64,000 nucleotides of DNA from Tessaracoccus timonensis (GTDB lineage Bacteria > Actinomycetota > Actinomycetes > Propionibacteriales > Propionibacteriaceae). The stretch spans positions 186,001 through 250,000 of the forward strand of contig NZ_LT996886.1 in the NCBI RefSeq assembly GCF_900343145.1, given 5' to 3'. A program made the position numbers and the translations under genes. Of the stretch, positions 41,482-52,491 are shown piece after piece. The notes beneath the pieces are model-generated. The model saw only the letters and a list, made by a program, of their open reading frames with translations. It had not been told where the DNA came from and made no database searches. How positions within the stretch are numbered: position 1 is the stretch's first letter; every line of letters starts with the position of its first letter.

Positions 41482-42510
41482 ATGAAGGCCATCGCAAAGA
41501 CGCGCCCAGGCACCGGGCTCGAGCTCATCGACGTACCCTGCCCCACCGTCGGACCCACGGATGTGAAGATCAAGGTGCAACGCACAGGCATCTGTGGCAC
41601 CGACGTGCACATCGACCGCTGGGACGGATGGGCAGCCAAAACCGTCGCCACCCCCAGAGTGCTCGGCCACGAGTTCGCGGGCACCCTCGTCGAGGTCGGA
41701 TCGGCGGTAGAAGGACTCACTACGGGCCAGTTCGTCTCCGGCGAAGGCCACTACGTCTGCGGCAGGTGCCGCGCCTGCCTGGCCGGACGACGCGAAGTGT
41801 GCGCCAACACCAAAGGCATCGGGTACGCCGTCGATGGAGCCATGTGCGAATACTTCGTGATGCCCGCCGCCAACGTATGGGTCTATCCCTTCGACATCGA
41901 CGCGGACGTCGCCGCCATCTTCGACCCCTACGGCAACGCCGTCCACACAGCCCTCCAGTTCCCGTGTCTTGCCGAGGACGTCCTCGTCTCCGGCGCGGGC
42001 CCCATCGGCATCATGGCGGCACTCGTCGCACAGTTCCAAGGGGCCCGCAACGTGGTGCTCACCGATCTCTCCGACGAGCGCCTCGCCCTAGCCCGCCAGC
42101 TCGGCATCTCGCAGACCGTCAACGTGCGAACCCACCACCTCCGCGACGTGTGGCCACGGCTCGGCGTCAAGGAGGGCTTCGACGTCGGCCTCGAAATGTC
42201 CGGCTCCCCCGCCGCGCTGAGCACCATGATCGACCACATGGTGCATGGCGGACGCATCGCGCTACTCGGCACCCCCGTCGGCAGCGTGGAACTCGACCTC
42301 AGCAAGATCATCTTCAACATGCTCACACTCCAGGGCGTCACCGGCCGCCGCATCTTCGAGACGTGGTACCAAGGCACCGCCCTGATCTCAGCCGGGCTGG
42401 ACATCTCCGGCGTCATCACGCACCGATTCCACTACACCGATTTCGAGCAGGCCTTCCGCGTCGCAGGCGACGGGACGTCTGGCAAAGTCATCATGAACTG
42501 GGAGGACTAA
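41482..42510 (+). CDS. tdh: L-threonine 3-dehydrogenase
   Basis: A 342-aa zinc-dependent medium-chain dehydrogenase that oxidises threonine to 2-amino-3-ketobutyrate. Catalytic zinc site: GICGTDVHIDRWDGW (Cys near 38) and LGHEFAGTLVEVG. Structural zinc cysteines: YVCGRCRACLAGRREVC. The NAD-binding motif is VSGAGPIGIMAALVAQ. It is followed after 3 bases by kbl, the partner enzyme. A long in-frame upstream extension passes through repeat DNA and is rejected. Confidence 0.95.
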   Translation: MKAIAKTRPGTGLELIDVPCPTVGPTDVKIKVQRTGICGTDVHIDRWDGWAAKTVATPRVLGHEFAGTLVEVGSAVEGLTTGQFVSGEGHYVCGRCRACLAGRREVCANTKGIGYAVDGAMCEYFVMPAANVWVYPFDIDADVAAIFDPYGNAVHTALQFPCLAEDVLVSGAGPIGIMAALVAQFQGARNVVLTDLSDERLALARQLGISQTVNVRTHHLRDVWPRLGVKEGFDVGLEMSGSPAALSTMIDHMVHGGRIALLGTPVGSVELDLSKIIFNMLTLQGVTGRRIFETWYQGTALISAGLDISGVITHRFHYTDFEQAFRVAGDGTSGKVIMNWED

Positions 42511-42513
42511 CCC

Positions 42514-43713
<1,200 letters not shown>

Positions 43714-43744
43714 AACCCCAAGCAGCTCCCCCACCAAACGCAAA

Positions 43745-43766
43745 GAGGGCCCCGAAAGGGGCCCTC
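43745..43766. terminator. Bidirectional-type terminator between kbl and rplQ
   Basis: Stem GAGGGCCCC/GGGGCCCTC around GAAA. On the minus strand it is followed by TTTGCGTTT, fitting the end of the ribosomal operon; on the plus strand it also lies 30 bases after kbl. Confidence 0.85.
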
Positions 43767-43787
43767 TCAGTACGTTGGGTTACCGAG

Positions 43788-44363
43788 TCACTTGGACTCG
43801 GATTCCTCAGCATCAGCGTCGGCAGCTTCCTCGCCTTCAGCGGGAGCTTCCTCCGCAGCATCGGTTGCATCCTCAGGCGCGTCGGTCGTCGCCTCGTCGG
43901 CTTCGACTTCTGCCGTTTCCTCGGCATCCTCAGCCTCAACCGGGGTTTCCTCCGCCTTCGCGGGGGCTTCCTCAGCCTTGGGCTCAGGCTTAGCCTTCTT
44001 CTCGACCTTCTCAGTGACGAGCTCGATGATCGCCATCGGAGCGTTGTCGCCCTTGCGGGGGCCGATCTTGGTGATGCGGGTGTACCCGCCCTCACGCTCG
44101 GCCATCATGGGAGCGATCTCTTCGAAGAGCTGAGCCACAACACCCTTATCGGTGATGTCTTTCAGCACCTCACGACGGGCGGCCAGGTCGCCCTTCTTCG
44201 CCTTGGTGATGAGCTTCTCGGCCACCGGCTGTACGCGACGAGCCTTCGTCTCGGTGGTGGTGATGCGGCCGTGCTCAAAAAGCTGCGTGGCCAGGTTGCG
44301 CAGGATGATCCCCTGATGCGTGGGGGTACCGCCCAGGCGCGGGCCCTTGGTTGGCTTAGGCAT
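43788..44363 (-). CDS. rplQ: 50S ribosomal protein L17 with acidic C-terminal extension
   Basis: A 191-aa L17. Residues 1-120 are the normal ribosomal core ([49 protein letters not shown]). The last 70 residues are a low-complexity tail of Glu, Ala and Asp. Such tails occur on several actinobacterial ribosomal proteins; their role is not known. It is the last gene of the alpha operon. Confidence 0.95.
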   Translation of the reverse strand: MPKPTKGPRLGGTPTHQGIILRNLATQLFEHGRITTTETKARRVQPVAEKLITKAKKGDLAARREVLKDITDKGVVAQLFEEIAPMMAEREGGYTRITKIGPRKGDNAPMAIIELVTEKVEKKAKPEPKAEEAPAKAEETPVEAEDAEETAEVEADEATTDAPEDATDAAEEAPAEGEEAADADAEESESK

Positions 44364-44405
44364 GTCAGTTTCTCCAGAAAATGTGTTCGAGCCGTGGGCT
44401 CGGGG

Positions 44406-45422
44406 TCAGTACTGCTCGGTCTCCGCGAAATCCGCGTCGTTGTCCTCGTCGTAGCGCTCAATGGCTTCCATCGGGTCGAAGCCCGGCGAGGAGTCGCGCA
44501 GCGCAAGGCCGAGACCTGCGAGGGTTTCCTTGACCTCGTCGATGGACTTCGAGCCGAAGTTGCGGATGTCCAGGAGATCTTCCTCACTGCGGGCGACGAG
44601 CTCACCCACGGTGTGGATGCCCTCACGCTTGAGGCAGTTGTAGGAACGCACGGAGAGGTCAAGATCCTCCACCGGGAGGTTCAGCGACTCGGCGATCTGC
44701 TCGTCGACGGGGGAAGGGCCGATCTCGATGCCTTCCGCGTCGACGTTCAGCTCACGAGCGAGGCCGAAGAGCTCCACGAGCGTGCCACCCGCGGACGCAA
44801 CGGCGTCGCGAGGTGCGATGCAGGGCTTCGTCTCGACGTCGATCACCAGGCGGTCGAAGTCGGTGCGCTGGGCGACACGGGTGGCCTCAACCTTGTAGGT
44901 GACCTTGAGTACCGGCGAGTAGATGGAGTCGACGGGCACGCGGCCAATCTCTGCATCCGGGTTCTTGTTCTGGCTCGCCGACACGTAGCCACGGCCACGC
45001 TCCACAACGAGTTCCATCTCCAGCTTGCCGTCCTCGGCCAGCTCAGCGATATGCAGCTCGGGGTTGTGAATCTGCACGCCTGCCGGGGGCTGGATGTCGG
45101 CGGCCGTCACGGCACCGGCGCCAGCCTTGCGCAGGTACATCACCACGGGCTCGTCCTCTTCCGACGAGAGCACGAGGCCCTTGAGGTTAAGGATGATTTC
45201 GGTGACGTCTTCCACCACGCCTTCCAGCGTGGAGAACTCGTGCTGGTTGCCCTCGATCTTGATGCTGGTGACCGAAGCCCCAGGAATCGACGAGAGCAGC
45301 GTGCGACGCAGTGAGTTACCGAGCGTGTAGCCGAAGCCAGGCTCGAGGGGCTCGAGCACGAAACGCGAACGGTAATCGGAGATGACCTCTTCGGTGAGCG
45401 TAGGACGCTGAGCGATGAGCAT
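44406..45422 (-). CDS. rpoA: RNA polymerase alpha subunit
   Basis: A 338-aa protein. The N-terminal dimerisation domain has [22 protein letters not shown] and the C-terminal domain has [19 protein letters not shown] and [19 protein letters not shown]. Start ATG 45422 (MLIAQRPTL) is the family norm; the ORF extends seven codons upstream. rplQ follows after 42 bases. Confidence 0.96.
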   Translation of the reverse strand: MLIAQRPTLTEEVISDYRSRFVLEPLEPGFGYTLGNSLRRTLLSSIPGASVTSIKIEGNQHEFSTLEGVVEDVTEIILNLKGLVLSSEEDEPVVMYLRKAGAGAVTAADIQPPAGVQIHNPELHIAELAEDGKLEMELVVERGRGYVSASQNKNPDAEIGRVPVDSIYSPVLKVTYKVEATRVAQRTDFDRLVIDVETKPCIAPRDAVASAGGTLVELFGLARELNVDAEGIEIGPSPVDEQIAESLNLPVEDLDLSVRSYNCLKREGIHTVGELVARSEEDLLDIRNFGSKSIDEVKETLAGLGLALRDSSPGFDPMEAIERYDEDNDADFAETEQY

Positions 45423-45466
45423 TGTGTTTCCTTCCCGCACCAACCGCTATTTGATGGTGCGATAAC

Positions 45467-45491
45467 GGGGGCCGGAGCGGTTCCGGCCCCC
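45467..45491 (-). promoter_or_regulatory. GC-rich hairpin between rpsD and rpoA
   Basis: Perfect 10-bp stem GGGGGCCGGA/TCCGGCCCCC with a 5-base loop, in the 78-base rpsD-rpoA gap. No T-run, so more likely a processing or RNA-stability element than a terminator. Confidence 0.5.
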
Positions 45492-45500
45492 AGGGGGCTA

Positions 45501-46106
45501 CTACTTCGAGTAGAGCTCGACGATCATCTGCTCCTGAACGTCCACGACGATCTGTTCGCGAACGGGGAGCTGGTGGACGAGGATGCGCATACGGTTGGGG
45601 CGAGCCTCAAGCCACGCCGGAACCGTGCGCTCGTGATGCGTCTCGCGAGCAACAACCAGCGGGTGGAGGTTCATCGACTTCTCAGCGACGTCGATAATGT
45701 CCTTCTCCTGCACGCGGTACGAAGGGATGTTCACGCGCTGACCGTTCACCAGGAAGTGGCCGTGCACGACGAGCTGGCGAGCCTGACGACGGGTAGCCGC
45801 GAAGCCTGCGCGGTACACGACGTTGTCAAGGCGGGTCTCGAGGATGCGCAGCAGGTTGTCACCGGTCTTACCGGGGAGACGATCTGCTTCCTGGTAGTAG
45901 CGACGGAACTGCTTCTCGAGCACGCCGTACGCGAAGCGAGCCTTCTGCTTCTCCTTCAGCTGCAGGGAGTACTCGGAGTCTTTCGTGCGCCCACGCCCGT
46001 GCTGACCCGGAGGGTACGGGCGACGCTCGAACGACTTGTCGCCTCCGACGAGGTCAGTCCCGAGACGACGAGACTTTTTGGTGAGAGGGCCGGTGTAACG
46101 AGCCAT
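45501..46106 (-). CDS. rpsD: 30S ribosomal protein S4
   Basis: A 201-aa S4, 16S rRNA-binding assembly protein. MARYTGPLTKKSRRLGTDLV and the S4 RNA-binding domain LDNVVYRAGFAATRRQARQL with HGHFLVNGQRVNIPSY are clear. It is the short type without zinc cysteines at the N-terminus. Confidence 0.97.
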   Translation of the reverse strand: MARYTGPLTKKSRRLGTDLVGGDKSFERRPYPPGQHGRGRTKDSEYSLQLKEKQKARFAYGVLEKQFRRYYQEADRLPGKTGDNLLRILETRLDNVVYRAGFAATRRQARQLVVHGHFLVNGQRVNIPSYRVQEKDIIDVAEKSMNLHPLVVARETHHERTVPAWLEARPNRMRILVHQLPVREQIVVDVQEQMIVELYSK

Positions 46107-46140
46107 GATTCTCTGCTGTCCTTTCTATCTCGAGATTGAC

Positions 46141-46545
46141 TTACACGCGACGGCGCTTGGGCGGGCGGCAACCGTTGTGCGGCACGGGGGTCACGTCGGA
46201 AATGGTGCCGACTTCGAGCCCGATGGCGCCCAGCGAACGGATGGCGGTCTCACGGCCGGAGCCGGGGCCCTTGACGAACACGTCGACGCGCTTCATGCCA
46301 TGCTCCATGGCGCGACGTCCGGCAGCCTCGGCTGCCATCTGCGCGGCGAACGGTGTCGACTTGCGCGAACCCTTGAACCCGACGGTGCCGGCGGACGCCC
46401 ATGCAACGACGGCGCCCGAGGGGTCGCTGATCGAGATGATGGTGTTGTTGAACGTGCTCTTGATGTGGGCCTGGCCCACCAGCACGTTCTTCTTTTCCTT
46501 GCGGCGCATCTTCTGCTGTGCGCCCTTGCGGCCTGCAGTAGCCAT
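46141..46545 (-). CDS. rpsK: 30S ribosomal protein S11
   Basis: A 134-aa S11. The conserved [39 protein letters not shown] and the C-terminal [18 protein letters not shown] are intact. It precedes rpsD by 34 bases in the alpha operon. Confidence 0.97.
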   Translation of the reverse strand: MATAGRKGAQQKMRRKEKKNVLVGQAHIKSTFNNTIISISDPSGAVVAWASAGTVGFKGSRKSTPFAAQMAAEAAGRRAMEHGMKRVDVFVKGPGSGRETAIRSLGAIGLEVGTISDVTPVPHNGCRPPKRRRV

Positions 46546-46587
46546 AAGTGTGAGTTTCTCCTACAGTCTTCCAGCTCACCGCGGGGG

Positions 46588-46962
46588 TCAGCGTGCCTTC
46601 TTCTTGCCGGCGACGGCCTTCTTCTTGCCCTTGCGAGTGCGAGCGTTCGTGCGCGTGCGCTGGCCACGAACGGGCAGCCCGGCGCGGTGACGTCGGCCCT
46701 GGTAGTTGCCGATTTCAACCTTGCGACGGATATCTGCGGCGACGCTACGACGCAGGTCGCCTTCAATCTCGTAGTTACCTTCGATGTGGTCACGGAGCTT
46801 GACCAGCTGGTCTTCCGTGAGCTCGTGGACTCGAAGATCACCGCTGACTCCCGTGGCGGCGAGGGTCTCGGCTGCACGGGTCTTCCCGATGCCGAAGATG
46901 TAGGTGAGTGCAACCTCCAGGCGCTTTTCGCGCGGGAGGTCTACACCAACGAGGCGTGCCAT
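46588..46962 (-). CDS. rpsM: 30S ribosomal protein S13
   Basis: A 124-aa S13. [29 protein letters not shown] and [20 protein letters not shown] are conserved. Ends in a lysine-rich tail. Preceded by an unusually wide 208-base gap after rpmJ. Confidence 0.97.
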   Translation of the reverse strand: MARLVGVDLPREKRLEVALTYIFGIGKTRAAETLAATGVSGDLRVHELTEDQLVKLRDHIEGNYEIEGDLRRSVAADIRRKVEIGNYQGRRHRAGLPVRGQRTRTNARTRKGKKKAVAGKKKAR

Positions 46963-47170
46963 CAGGCGGTACCTTTCTAGGTTTCAACTGGTTCTGGCCA
47001 GTTGCGAAGGTGTGTGGCGCGTCGCGTCCCCGCTGCCTTGGCTGGCCGATACTTCGACCACGGGGCCCCGGCCTTCGTCCGGGGGTGGGGGCTGGCGAAC
47101 CAGCCTTTTGCGAACACGTTGCTTCAGTTGTCGGCGGGCGGACGATGCCGTATCCCGCGGCGGTTTGCGT

Positions 47171-47284
47171 TTAGCCCTGACGCTGCTTGTGGCGCGGGTT
47201 ATCGCAAATCACCATCACACGACCGTGCCGGCGGATCACCTTGCACTTGTCGCAGATCTTCTTGACGCTCGGCTGAACCTTCAT
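47171..47284 (-). CDS. rpmJ: 50S ribosomal protein L36
   Basis: A 37-aa protein found by direct translation: it starts [19 protein letters not shown] and ends [13 protein letters not shown]. The zinc ligands Cys-x-x-Cys, a later Cys and His are all present (C+ type). It lies between infA and rpsM, the usual order. Confidence 0.96.
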
Positions 47285-47464
47285 CGAGCAACCTTTTCAA
47301 TCAGCGACTGGACATAGGGATGCCCAATCTTGTGGTGGATAATCACAGGAAGCCTGTGTTGCATCAGCCCTGAAAAGGGCATAGAGGCGGGCACAGACGA
47401 CCGAGGGGCAACTTTACGCGCATTATCTCAGATCGCCAAACCCGCATTGGTTGGCGCGGCCTGG

Positions 47465-47488
47465 GCCCCGTCGTTGCTTCGACGGGGC
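47465..47488 (-). promoter_or_regulatory. GC-rich hairpin just downstream of infA
   Basis: Perfect 9-bp stem GCCCCGTCG/CGACGGGGC with a 6-base loop, beginning 9 bases after the infA stop, in the 213-base infA-rpmJ gap. No T-run follows. A third, weaker hairpin (CCCCGG/CCGGGG, 47066-47084) lies in the rpmJ-rpsM gap. Confidence 0.5.
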
Positions 47489-47497
47489 GAGCCGGCC

Positions 47498-47719
47498 TCA
47501 CTTGTGTCGGTAGACGATTCGTCCGCGGTTGAGGTCGTACGGAGACATCTCAACGACGACGCGGTCGGACGGCAGGATTCGGATGTAGTGCTGACGCATC
47601 TTGCCAGAGATGGTGGCGAGCACCTTGTGTCCGTTGCCGAGCTCCACGCGGAACATCGCATTCGGCAGTGCTTCAACCACAGTGCCCTCCATCTCGAGGG
47701 CGCCTTCCTTCTTAGCCAT
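47498..47719 (-). CDS. infA: Translation initiation factor IF-1
   Basis: A 73-aa S1-fold protein beginning [20 protein letters not shown] with [20 protein letters not shown], the standard actinobacterial sequence and length. It begins the infA-rpmJ-rpsM-rpsK-rpsD-rpoA-rplQ run; map, usually just upstream, is here separated by three unrelated genes. Confidence 0.97.
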   Translation of the reverse strand: MAKKEGALEMEGTVVEALPNAMFRVELGNGHKVLATISGKMRQHYIRILPSDRVVVEMSPYDLNRGRIVYRHK

Positions 47720-47843
47720 AAACTCTCAATCTTTGCCTGTAGGGTGGCACATGCGCACCCTTGGGGCATTCTACGCGTCCGCTCGCAGGTGCCCCAAATC
47801 CCCCGCCGCGACGCCGCCGTGCCGGCGAGAGTAGCATCACTGC

Positions 47844-48122
47844 ATGAACTACTTCGCTGTGCTCTACACATATGCCACCGACAAGGCCAAGCTCGACGAG
47901 GTGCGCCCGGAACACCGTCGCTATCTCTCTTCTCTTGCAGAGAACGTCGGTGCGGGCCCGCTGCTGGGCACCGACCCCAGCCGCGCGCTGCTCCTGTTCC
48001 GCGCCGATTCGCTCGAGGCCGTCACGCAGCTGCTCGACGCCGACCCATTCCACGCCGCTGGCCTCATCACCAACCGCGAGGTGTTCGGCTGGAACCCCGC
48101 AACGGGTTCCCTCGCTCAGTAG
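47844..48122 (+). CDS. YciI-domain protein
   Basis: A 92-aa YCII-type small protein (MNYFAVLYTYATDKAKLDEVRPEHRRYL, written here in part as FAVLYTYATDKAKL). The conserved RPEH histidine and an acidic segment LLDADPFHAAGL are visible. Members may have lyase-like chemistry but the biological role is unclear. Divergent from infA and convergent with the metallopeptidase gene, 4 bases from its stop. Confidence 0.82.
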   Translation: MNYFAVLYTYATDKAKLDEVRPEHRRYLSSLAENVGAGPLLGTDPSRALLLFRADSLEAVTQLLDADPFHAAGLITNREVFGWNPATGSLAQ

Positions 48123-48126
48123 CGGC

Positions 48127-49341
48127 TCACCGCACGCGCTCGGCGTCGACGGTCCAGGTGTTGCAGTCACCGATCGTCTGCGCTTGCAACCCTCTCGTAC
48201 CCCAGTCCACGAGGGATGCGCGTGTGCCGTGCTGCTCGCTTTCTTGCATGGTGCGTAACCGTTTGCCCCAGGACTTGACGTCGTCGGCACCGAACTCGAC
48301 GGCGTCGTTGCGAACGGTCATCATGCCCGACCAGCACACGGCCTGCAGCTCACTGCGGCGCATCAGGCTGCCGTCGGCGTCGTTCTCGCCCGCCCAGGCC
48401 TGCGAGATGCCTGCGAGCGCCTGGATGTGGTGGCTGTATTCGTGGTTGACCATCTCGTTCACCGACAGGTCCCACTCCTCCGCCATCTGGAGGTGCTCCC
48501 CACCGAAAAAGACGCTTCCACTCTTCGCAGCGCAGTAGAAGGCCGGAGCCTCAAAGTAGCCGCAGTCACTCTTCGAGCCAACGCCCGGGTAGAACATCAC
48601 CTCGGGCATCGTCGTCGACCAACCCATCTTCTCGAAGATCGGCACCCACGCTTCGTGCACGCATTTCCACTGCTGGCGCACCACCTTGCGCCATTCCTTT
48701 TCATCGCGCAGCGTCGTCTGCTTCGGGCAATGGCTCAATTCGGGTGCGGGGAGTGCGTACAGCGGGTTGGATTGCAGGGCCGCATCCAGCGAACCATCCG
48801 CGGGTGGCAGCGGTTCCACCGACTTCACAGGAGCCGTTGGAGTTGCCTTCGACGGGATGACGCTCGCCGTCGGGCGAGAGCTCGGAGAAGCGGTACCGAC
48901 GCTACTCGCGCTGCTCGTCGGCTGCGGCGAAGCGGCGCTGGGTTGGGCTTGCGGGGCACGCCCCGACACAGCGATACCGAGCCCGATCACCGACCCCGCG
49001 ACGATGATGGCCGCCGCTACGAGGATGATGCCGAATCGGGAGAAGCGGGAGTTGTGTTCCGGCGACGGTGCACGTTCCTCCCAGCGCGGGCCGGGCGCCC
49101 TGACATCTCGAGACGGCGGCGTGGTCCATGAGGTCGGGCTGGGCGCGTTGGGGCGGCTCGCTTCCTCGTCGAGGAACCATGACGGTGGCTCCCCCGCGCT
49201 GGGCGGGACGATGTTGGGCGCCAGGTTCCGGCTCTCCGGGCGCGCCGGGCTGGGTGGGCCGTCGGGGCTGGGGCTGGCAGGCGAGTCCGGGCCACTTTCT
49301 GGTGACGCCTCGGCGTCATCATGACCCGACGACTCATTCAT
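48127..49341 (-). CDS. Membrane-anchored neutral zinc metallopeptidase-like protein
   Basis: A 404-aa protein. Residues 1-100 are Pro/Ser-rich and cytoplasmic, then one helix (IILVAAAIIVAGSVIGLGIAV), a Ser/Thr/Pro linker and an external domain (about 190-404) of the YpfJ-like putative metallopeptidase type. The zinc-binding HExxH appears as VNHEYSHHIQALAG, with CGYFEAPAFYCAAKSGSVFF upstream. Pairs of cysteines suggest disulfides outside the cell. Substrate unknown. It lies with the DUF1707 gene between map and infA. Confidence 0.82.
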   Translation of the reverse strand: MNESSGHDDAEASPESGPDSPASPSPDGPPSPARPESRNLAPNIVPPSAGEPPSWFLDEEASRPNAPSPTSWTTPPSRDVRAPGPRWEERAPSPEHNSRFSRFGIILVAAAIIVAGSVIGLGIAVSGRAPQAQPSAASPQPTSSASSVGTASPSSRPTASVIPSKATPTAPVKSVEPLPPADGSLDAALQSNPLYALPAPELSHCPKQTTLRDEKEWRKVVRQQWKCVHEAWVPIFEKMGWSTTMPEVMFYPGVGSKSDCGYFEAPAFYCAAKSGSVFFGGEHLQMAEEWDLSVNEMVNHEYSHHIQALAGISQAWAGENDADGSLMRRSELQAVCWSGMMTVRNDAVEFGADDVKSWGKRLRTMQESEQHGTRASLVDWGTRGLQAQTIGDCNTWTVDAERVR

Positions 49342-49411
49342 ACCGTGCTCCTCATCCGACGAGGCCAGTGGGCACCTCGCTACGCACAGCCCACCCTACG
49401 TGCGACGAGGT

Positions 49412-49771
49412 TCACAGCAGCAGCGCGAGCACGACGATCACTACGAGGATTGCGCCGATGATCGACCCACCGATGACGATGGGTTTTAGCGCATTGGTCG
49501 TGATCGGCGCCAACTCTCCCGGTTCCCCGCTGCCCGTCTCGACGATGGCAGGCACCGCAGTCGTGCCATCAGGCAGCTCACGTACCACCGGAGCCAGATC
49601 CCCTAGTGTCGTGGCGGCATAGAGCTGATCGAGCAATTCGAGGTAGCGGTCTTGCTCGATACGACCGGCTTGAAACTCGTCGGTAAGCCGTGCTTCGAGG
49701 GATTTCCGCTCGGCCTCAGCGACGGGCTCCTCGCGGCGGGCAATGTATTTCGACGACGGCGAGAGCTCCAT
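49412..49771 (-). CDS. DUF1707/SHOCT-like protein with C-terminal membrane helix
   Basis: A 119-aa protein. Residues about 20-60 (ERKSLEARLTDEFQAGRIEQDRY, quoted in part as LEARLTDEFQAGRI) fit the short-helix domain of DUF1707. A C-terminal helix (IVIGGSIIGAILVVIVVLALLL) anchors it. Function unknown. Follows map by about 20 bases on the same strand and could be co-transcribed. Confidence 0.75.
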   Translation of the reverse strand: MELSPSSKYIARREEPVAEAERKSLEARLTDEFQAGRIEQDRYLELLDQLYAATTLGDLAPVVRELPDGTTAVPAIVETGSGEPGELAPITTNALKPIVIGGSIIGAILVVIVVLALLL

Positions 49772-49790
49772 GCAGTCAGTCTACGGGCGA

Positions 49791-50600
49791 TCAGTCCGCC
49801 AGCGGGCCAAACAACTCGCCCAGGCGAGCCTCTCCCCCATCGGGTTCGGTCAGCACCCAGATGCCACCTGCGGTGATAGCAACCGTGTTCTCCCAGTGGC
49901 TGCCCCTGGAACCGTCGGCGGAGACGACCGACCACTCGTCGTCGAGCTCGAGCGTTCGATGCCCACCGTTGGTCACCATCGGTTCAATCGCCAGCACAGT
50001 GCCCACAGCGAGCTGCGCTGAGCGCCCGAACGTGCGGACGTTGGGCACGTCGGGCGGCATGTGCATGGAGCGCCCGATGCCATGCCCGGTGTACTCACGC
50101 AGAATCCCGTATCGCCCCTGGCTGGTGATCGACTTCTCGATAGCTTTCGAGATGTCGTTGACCTTCCGCCCTGGGCGCATCATGCGCGTGCCAGCCCACA
50201 GCGCCTCTTCAGTCACACGGTTGAGAGTGCGGTCTTCTGCCGACCCCTCGCCAACGATGATGGTTCTGGCCGCATCGCCATGCCAGCCCTGCACAATGGC
50301 GCCGAAATCGATGCTGACGAGGTCGCCGTCTTGGAGCACGCGCTGATCAGGGATGCCGTGCACGAGCACGTCGTTCACAGAAATGCAGGCAACGCCTGGG
50401 AAGCCAATGCCGTATTCCGCACCGTAGTTCAGGAAATTCGACGTGGCCCCGTGCCGCGCGAGCACCTCGCGCCCGACGGCGTCCACTTCCGCAGTCGTCA
50501 CGCCCGGCTTGGCCGCCTCGATCATCGCGGCGAGCCCCTCGGCGACGACGAGGCCAGCCTTGCGCATCAGCTGCAGCTGATCGTCGGTTTTCTTCTCCAT
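49791..50600 (-). CDS. map: Methionine aminopeptidase, type I
   Basis: A 269-aa enzyme that removes N-terminal Met from new proteins. Metal ligands are visible in DGDLVSIDFGAIVQGWHGDAARTI (the two Asp), YTGHGIGRSMH (His), AIEPMVTNGG and HWENTVAIT (Glu). Start ATG 50600 shares a base with the adk stop. An in-frame GTG one codon earlier is possible. Confidence 0.95.
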   Translation of the reverse strand: MEKKTDDQLQLMRKAGLVVAEGLAAMIEAAKPGVTTAEVDAVGREVLARHGATSNFLNYGAEYGIGFPGVACISVNDVLVHGIPDQRVLQDGDLVSIDFGAIVQGWHGDAARTIIVGEGSAEDRTLNRVTEEALWAGTRMMRPGRKVNDISKAIEKSITSQGRYGILREYTGHGIGRSMHMPPDVPNVRTFGRSAQLAVGTVLAIEPMVTNGGHRTLELDDEWSVVSADGSRGSHWENTVAITAGGIWVLTEPDGGEARLGELFGPLAD

Positions 50601-51178
50601 CACTTCGCAGCGACGCGTTCGTCGAGCTGGGCAAACATGCGTGCCTGTACCTCGTCGACGCTGCCAGTGCCGTCGACCTCGACGAGGAGGCCCTGCTGTT
50701 CGTAGTGCATCAACAGCGGTGCGGTTTGCCCGGCGTAGACCTCCATCCTTCGGCGGATGGTGTCCTCGTTGTCGTCAGCGCGGCCTTCCTTCTCGGCGCG
50801 GCTGAGCAGGCGCTCCACGAGAGCCTCCGGGTCGACGTGGAGACTCACGACGGCGTCGAGCGCCGCGTCGTGTTCTGCGAGGTACTCGTCGAGGAAATGC
50901 ACCTGGTGCAAAGTGCGAGGAAAACCGTCGAGCAGGAAGCCGGGTTCGCAGTCGGGCTGCTCGAGGCGATCGGCCACGATCTCTTCGGTGATCTCGTCGG
51001 GAACATATTCGCCAGCGTCGATGATGGCTTTTACCTTGACCCCCAGAGGAGTCTGCCCCTTGATATTGGCGCGGAAGATGTCTCCCGTCGAGATCGGTGG
51101 GATGCCGTACCGGTTGGCGAGCCCCGTCGCTTGCGTGCCTTTGCCAGCGCCCGGTGCCCCCATGATCAAAAGCCTCAC
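50600..51178 (-). CDS. adk: Adenylate kinase (short type)
   Basis: A 192-aa enzyme interconverting ATP, AMP and ADP. P-loop [34 protein letters not shown] and [14 protein letters not shown]. The zinc/LID insertion of long adenylate kinases is absent, as is typical of actinobacteria. Overlaps secY by 4 bases. Confidence 0.96.
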   Translation of the reverse strand: MRLLIMGAPGAGKGTQATGLANRYGIPPISTGDIFRANIKGQTPLGVKVKAIIDAGEYVPDEITEEIVADRLEQPDCEPGFLLDGFPRTLHQVHFLDEYLAEHDAALDAVVSLHVDPEALVERLLSRAEKEGRADDNEDTIRRRMEVYAGQTAPLLMHYEQQGLLVEVDGTGSVDEVQARMFAQLDERVAAK

Positions 51179-52491
51179 TTGAGGAACCCTTCGTAGTTAC
51201 GCTGCTGCAGCTGGCTCTCAATGCGCTTGATCGTGTCGAGCCCCACACCAACCATAATGAGCACCGACGTGCCGCCGAAGGGGAAGTTCTGGTTGGCTCC
51301 GACGGCCATGAACGCGATGGTCGGCAAGGCCGCGACGACAGCCAGGTAGAGCGAACCAGGTGCCGTGAGGCGGTTCAGCACGTAGCCCAGATAGCGCTCC
51401 GTGGGTTTGCCGGCACGAATGCCCGGGATGAACCCCCCGTATTTCTTCATGTTGTCGGACACTTCTTGAGGGTTGAAGGTGATCGACACGTAGAAGTACG
51501 CGAAGGCGATGATAAGAACAAACTGCAAGATGTTGTACGGCAGGCTGAAGTGAGAGTTCTGGCCAGCGAAGTACCGGCCAACCCACTGACCCGCAGCGCT
51601 CTCGGGACGGAACGTCGCGAACAGCACAGGGAGGTACAGGATGGAGCTGGCGAAAATCACCGGAATCACACCAGCCTGGTTCACCTTGAGCGGGATGTAG
51701 GTGGTAGAGCCACCGACGAGGCGACGCCCCACCATCCGCTTCGCGTACTGCACGGGGATGCGACGCTGGCCCTGCTCCATGAACAAGATGGCGCCCATCA
51801 CGAGCAAGCCCACCAGGATGATGGCGACGAGGTAGAACCAACCGATGGCGCCCTCGTTCTGCGCCTTCACCGCCCAAATGCCGCTCGGGAACGCGGCGGT
51901 GATCTGTGTGAAGATCATGATGGACATACCGTTACCGATACCGCGCTCAGTGATGAGCTCGCCCATCCACATGATGATGCTGGTACCCGCAGTCATCACG
52001 AACACCATCGTGACGAGCGCGAGCAGATCCTGCGAGTAGAGGATGCCGGTGCAACCCTGGAGCAGCTGGCCGGTGTTCGCGAGGGTGACGAATGCCGTCG
52101 CATTCATCACGGCCAACACGAGGGTCAGGTAGCGCGTGTACTCGGTGATCTTCGCCTGGCCCTGGCCGCCTTCCTTCTTCAGGGCCTCAAGTTTGGGGAT
52201 CACCACGGTCATGAGCTGCAGGATGATCGACGACGTGATGTACGGCATGATGCCCAGCGCGAACACCGTGAGGTGCAGCAACGCGCCGCCCGAGAACAGG
52301 TTGATCATCGAGTAGAGGCCTGCGGCCGAACCCTGGCTCGCCTGGGTGACGCACTCGCCGATGCGAGCCATGTTGACGTTCGGGGAGGGCAGCGATGAGC
52401 CAAACCGGAAGATCGCGATGATACCGAGCGTGAAGAGAATCTTCTTACGCAGATCCGGCGATCTGAACGCGTTCAGGAAGGCGGAAGTCAT
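51175..52491 (-). CDS. secY: Protein translocase subunit SecY
   Basis: A 438-aa, ten-helix channel of the Sec translocon. Signature segments: [44 protein letters not shown] and [22 protein letters not shown]. In most bacteria rplO precedes it; here the upstream neighbour is a divergent polysaccharide cluster, so secY-adk-map must have its own promoter in 52492-52771. Confidence 0.96.
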   Translation of the reverse strand: MTSAFLNAFRSPDLRKKILFTLGIIAIFRFGSSLPSPNVNMARIGECVTQASQGSAAGLYSMINLFSGGALLHLTVFALGIMPYITSSIILQLMTVVIPKLEALKKEGGQGQAKITEYTRYLTLVLAVMNATAFVTLANTGQLLQGCTGILYSQDLLALVTMVFVMTAGTSIIMWMGELITERGIGNGMSIMIFTQITAAFPSGIWAVKAQNEGAIGWFYLVAIILVGLLVMGAILFMEQGQRRIPVQYAKRMVGRRLVGGSTTYIPLKVNQAGVIPVIFASSILYLPVLFATFRPESAAGQWVGRYFAGQNSHFSLPYNILQFVLIIAFAYFYVSITFNPQEVSDNMKKYGGFIPGIRAGKPTERYLGYVLNRLTAPGSLYLAVVAALPTIAFMAVGANQNFPFGGTSVLIMVGVGLDTIKRIESQLQQRNYEGFLK

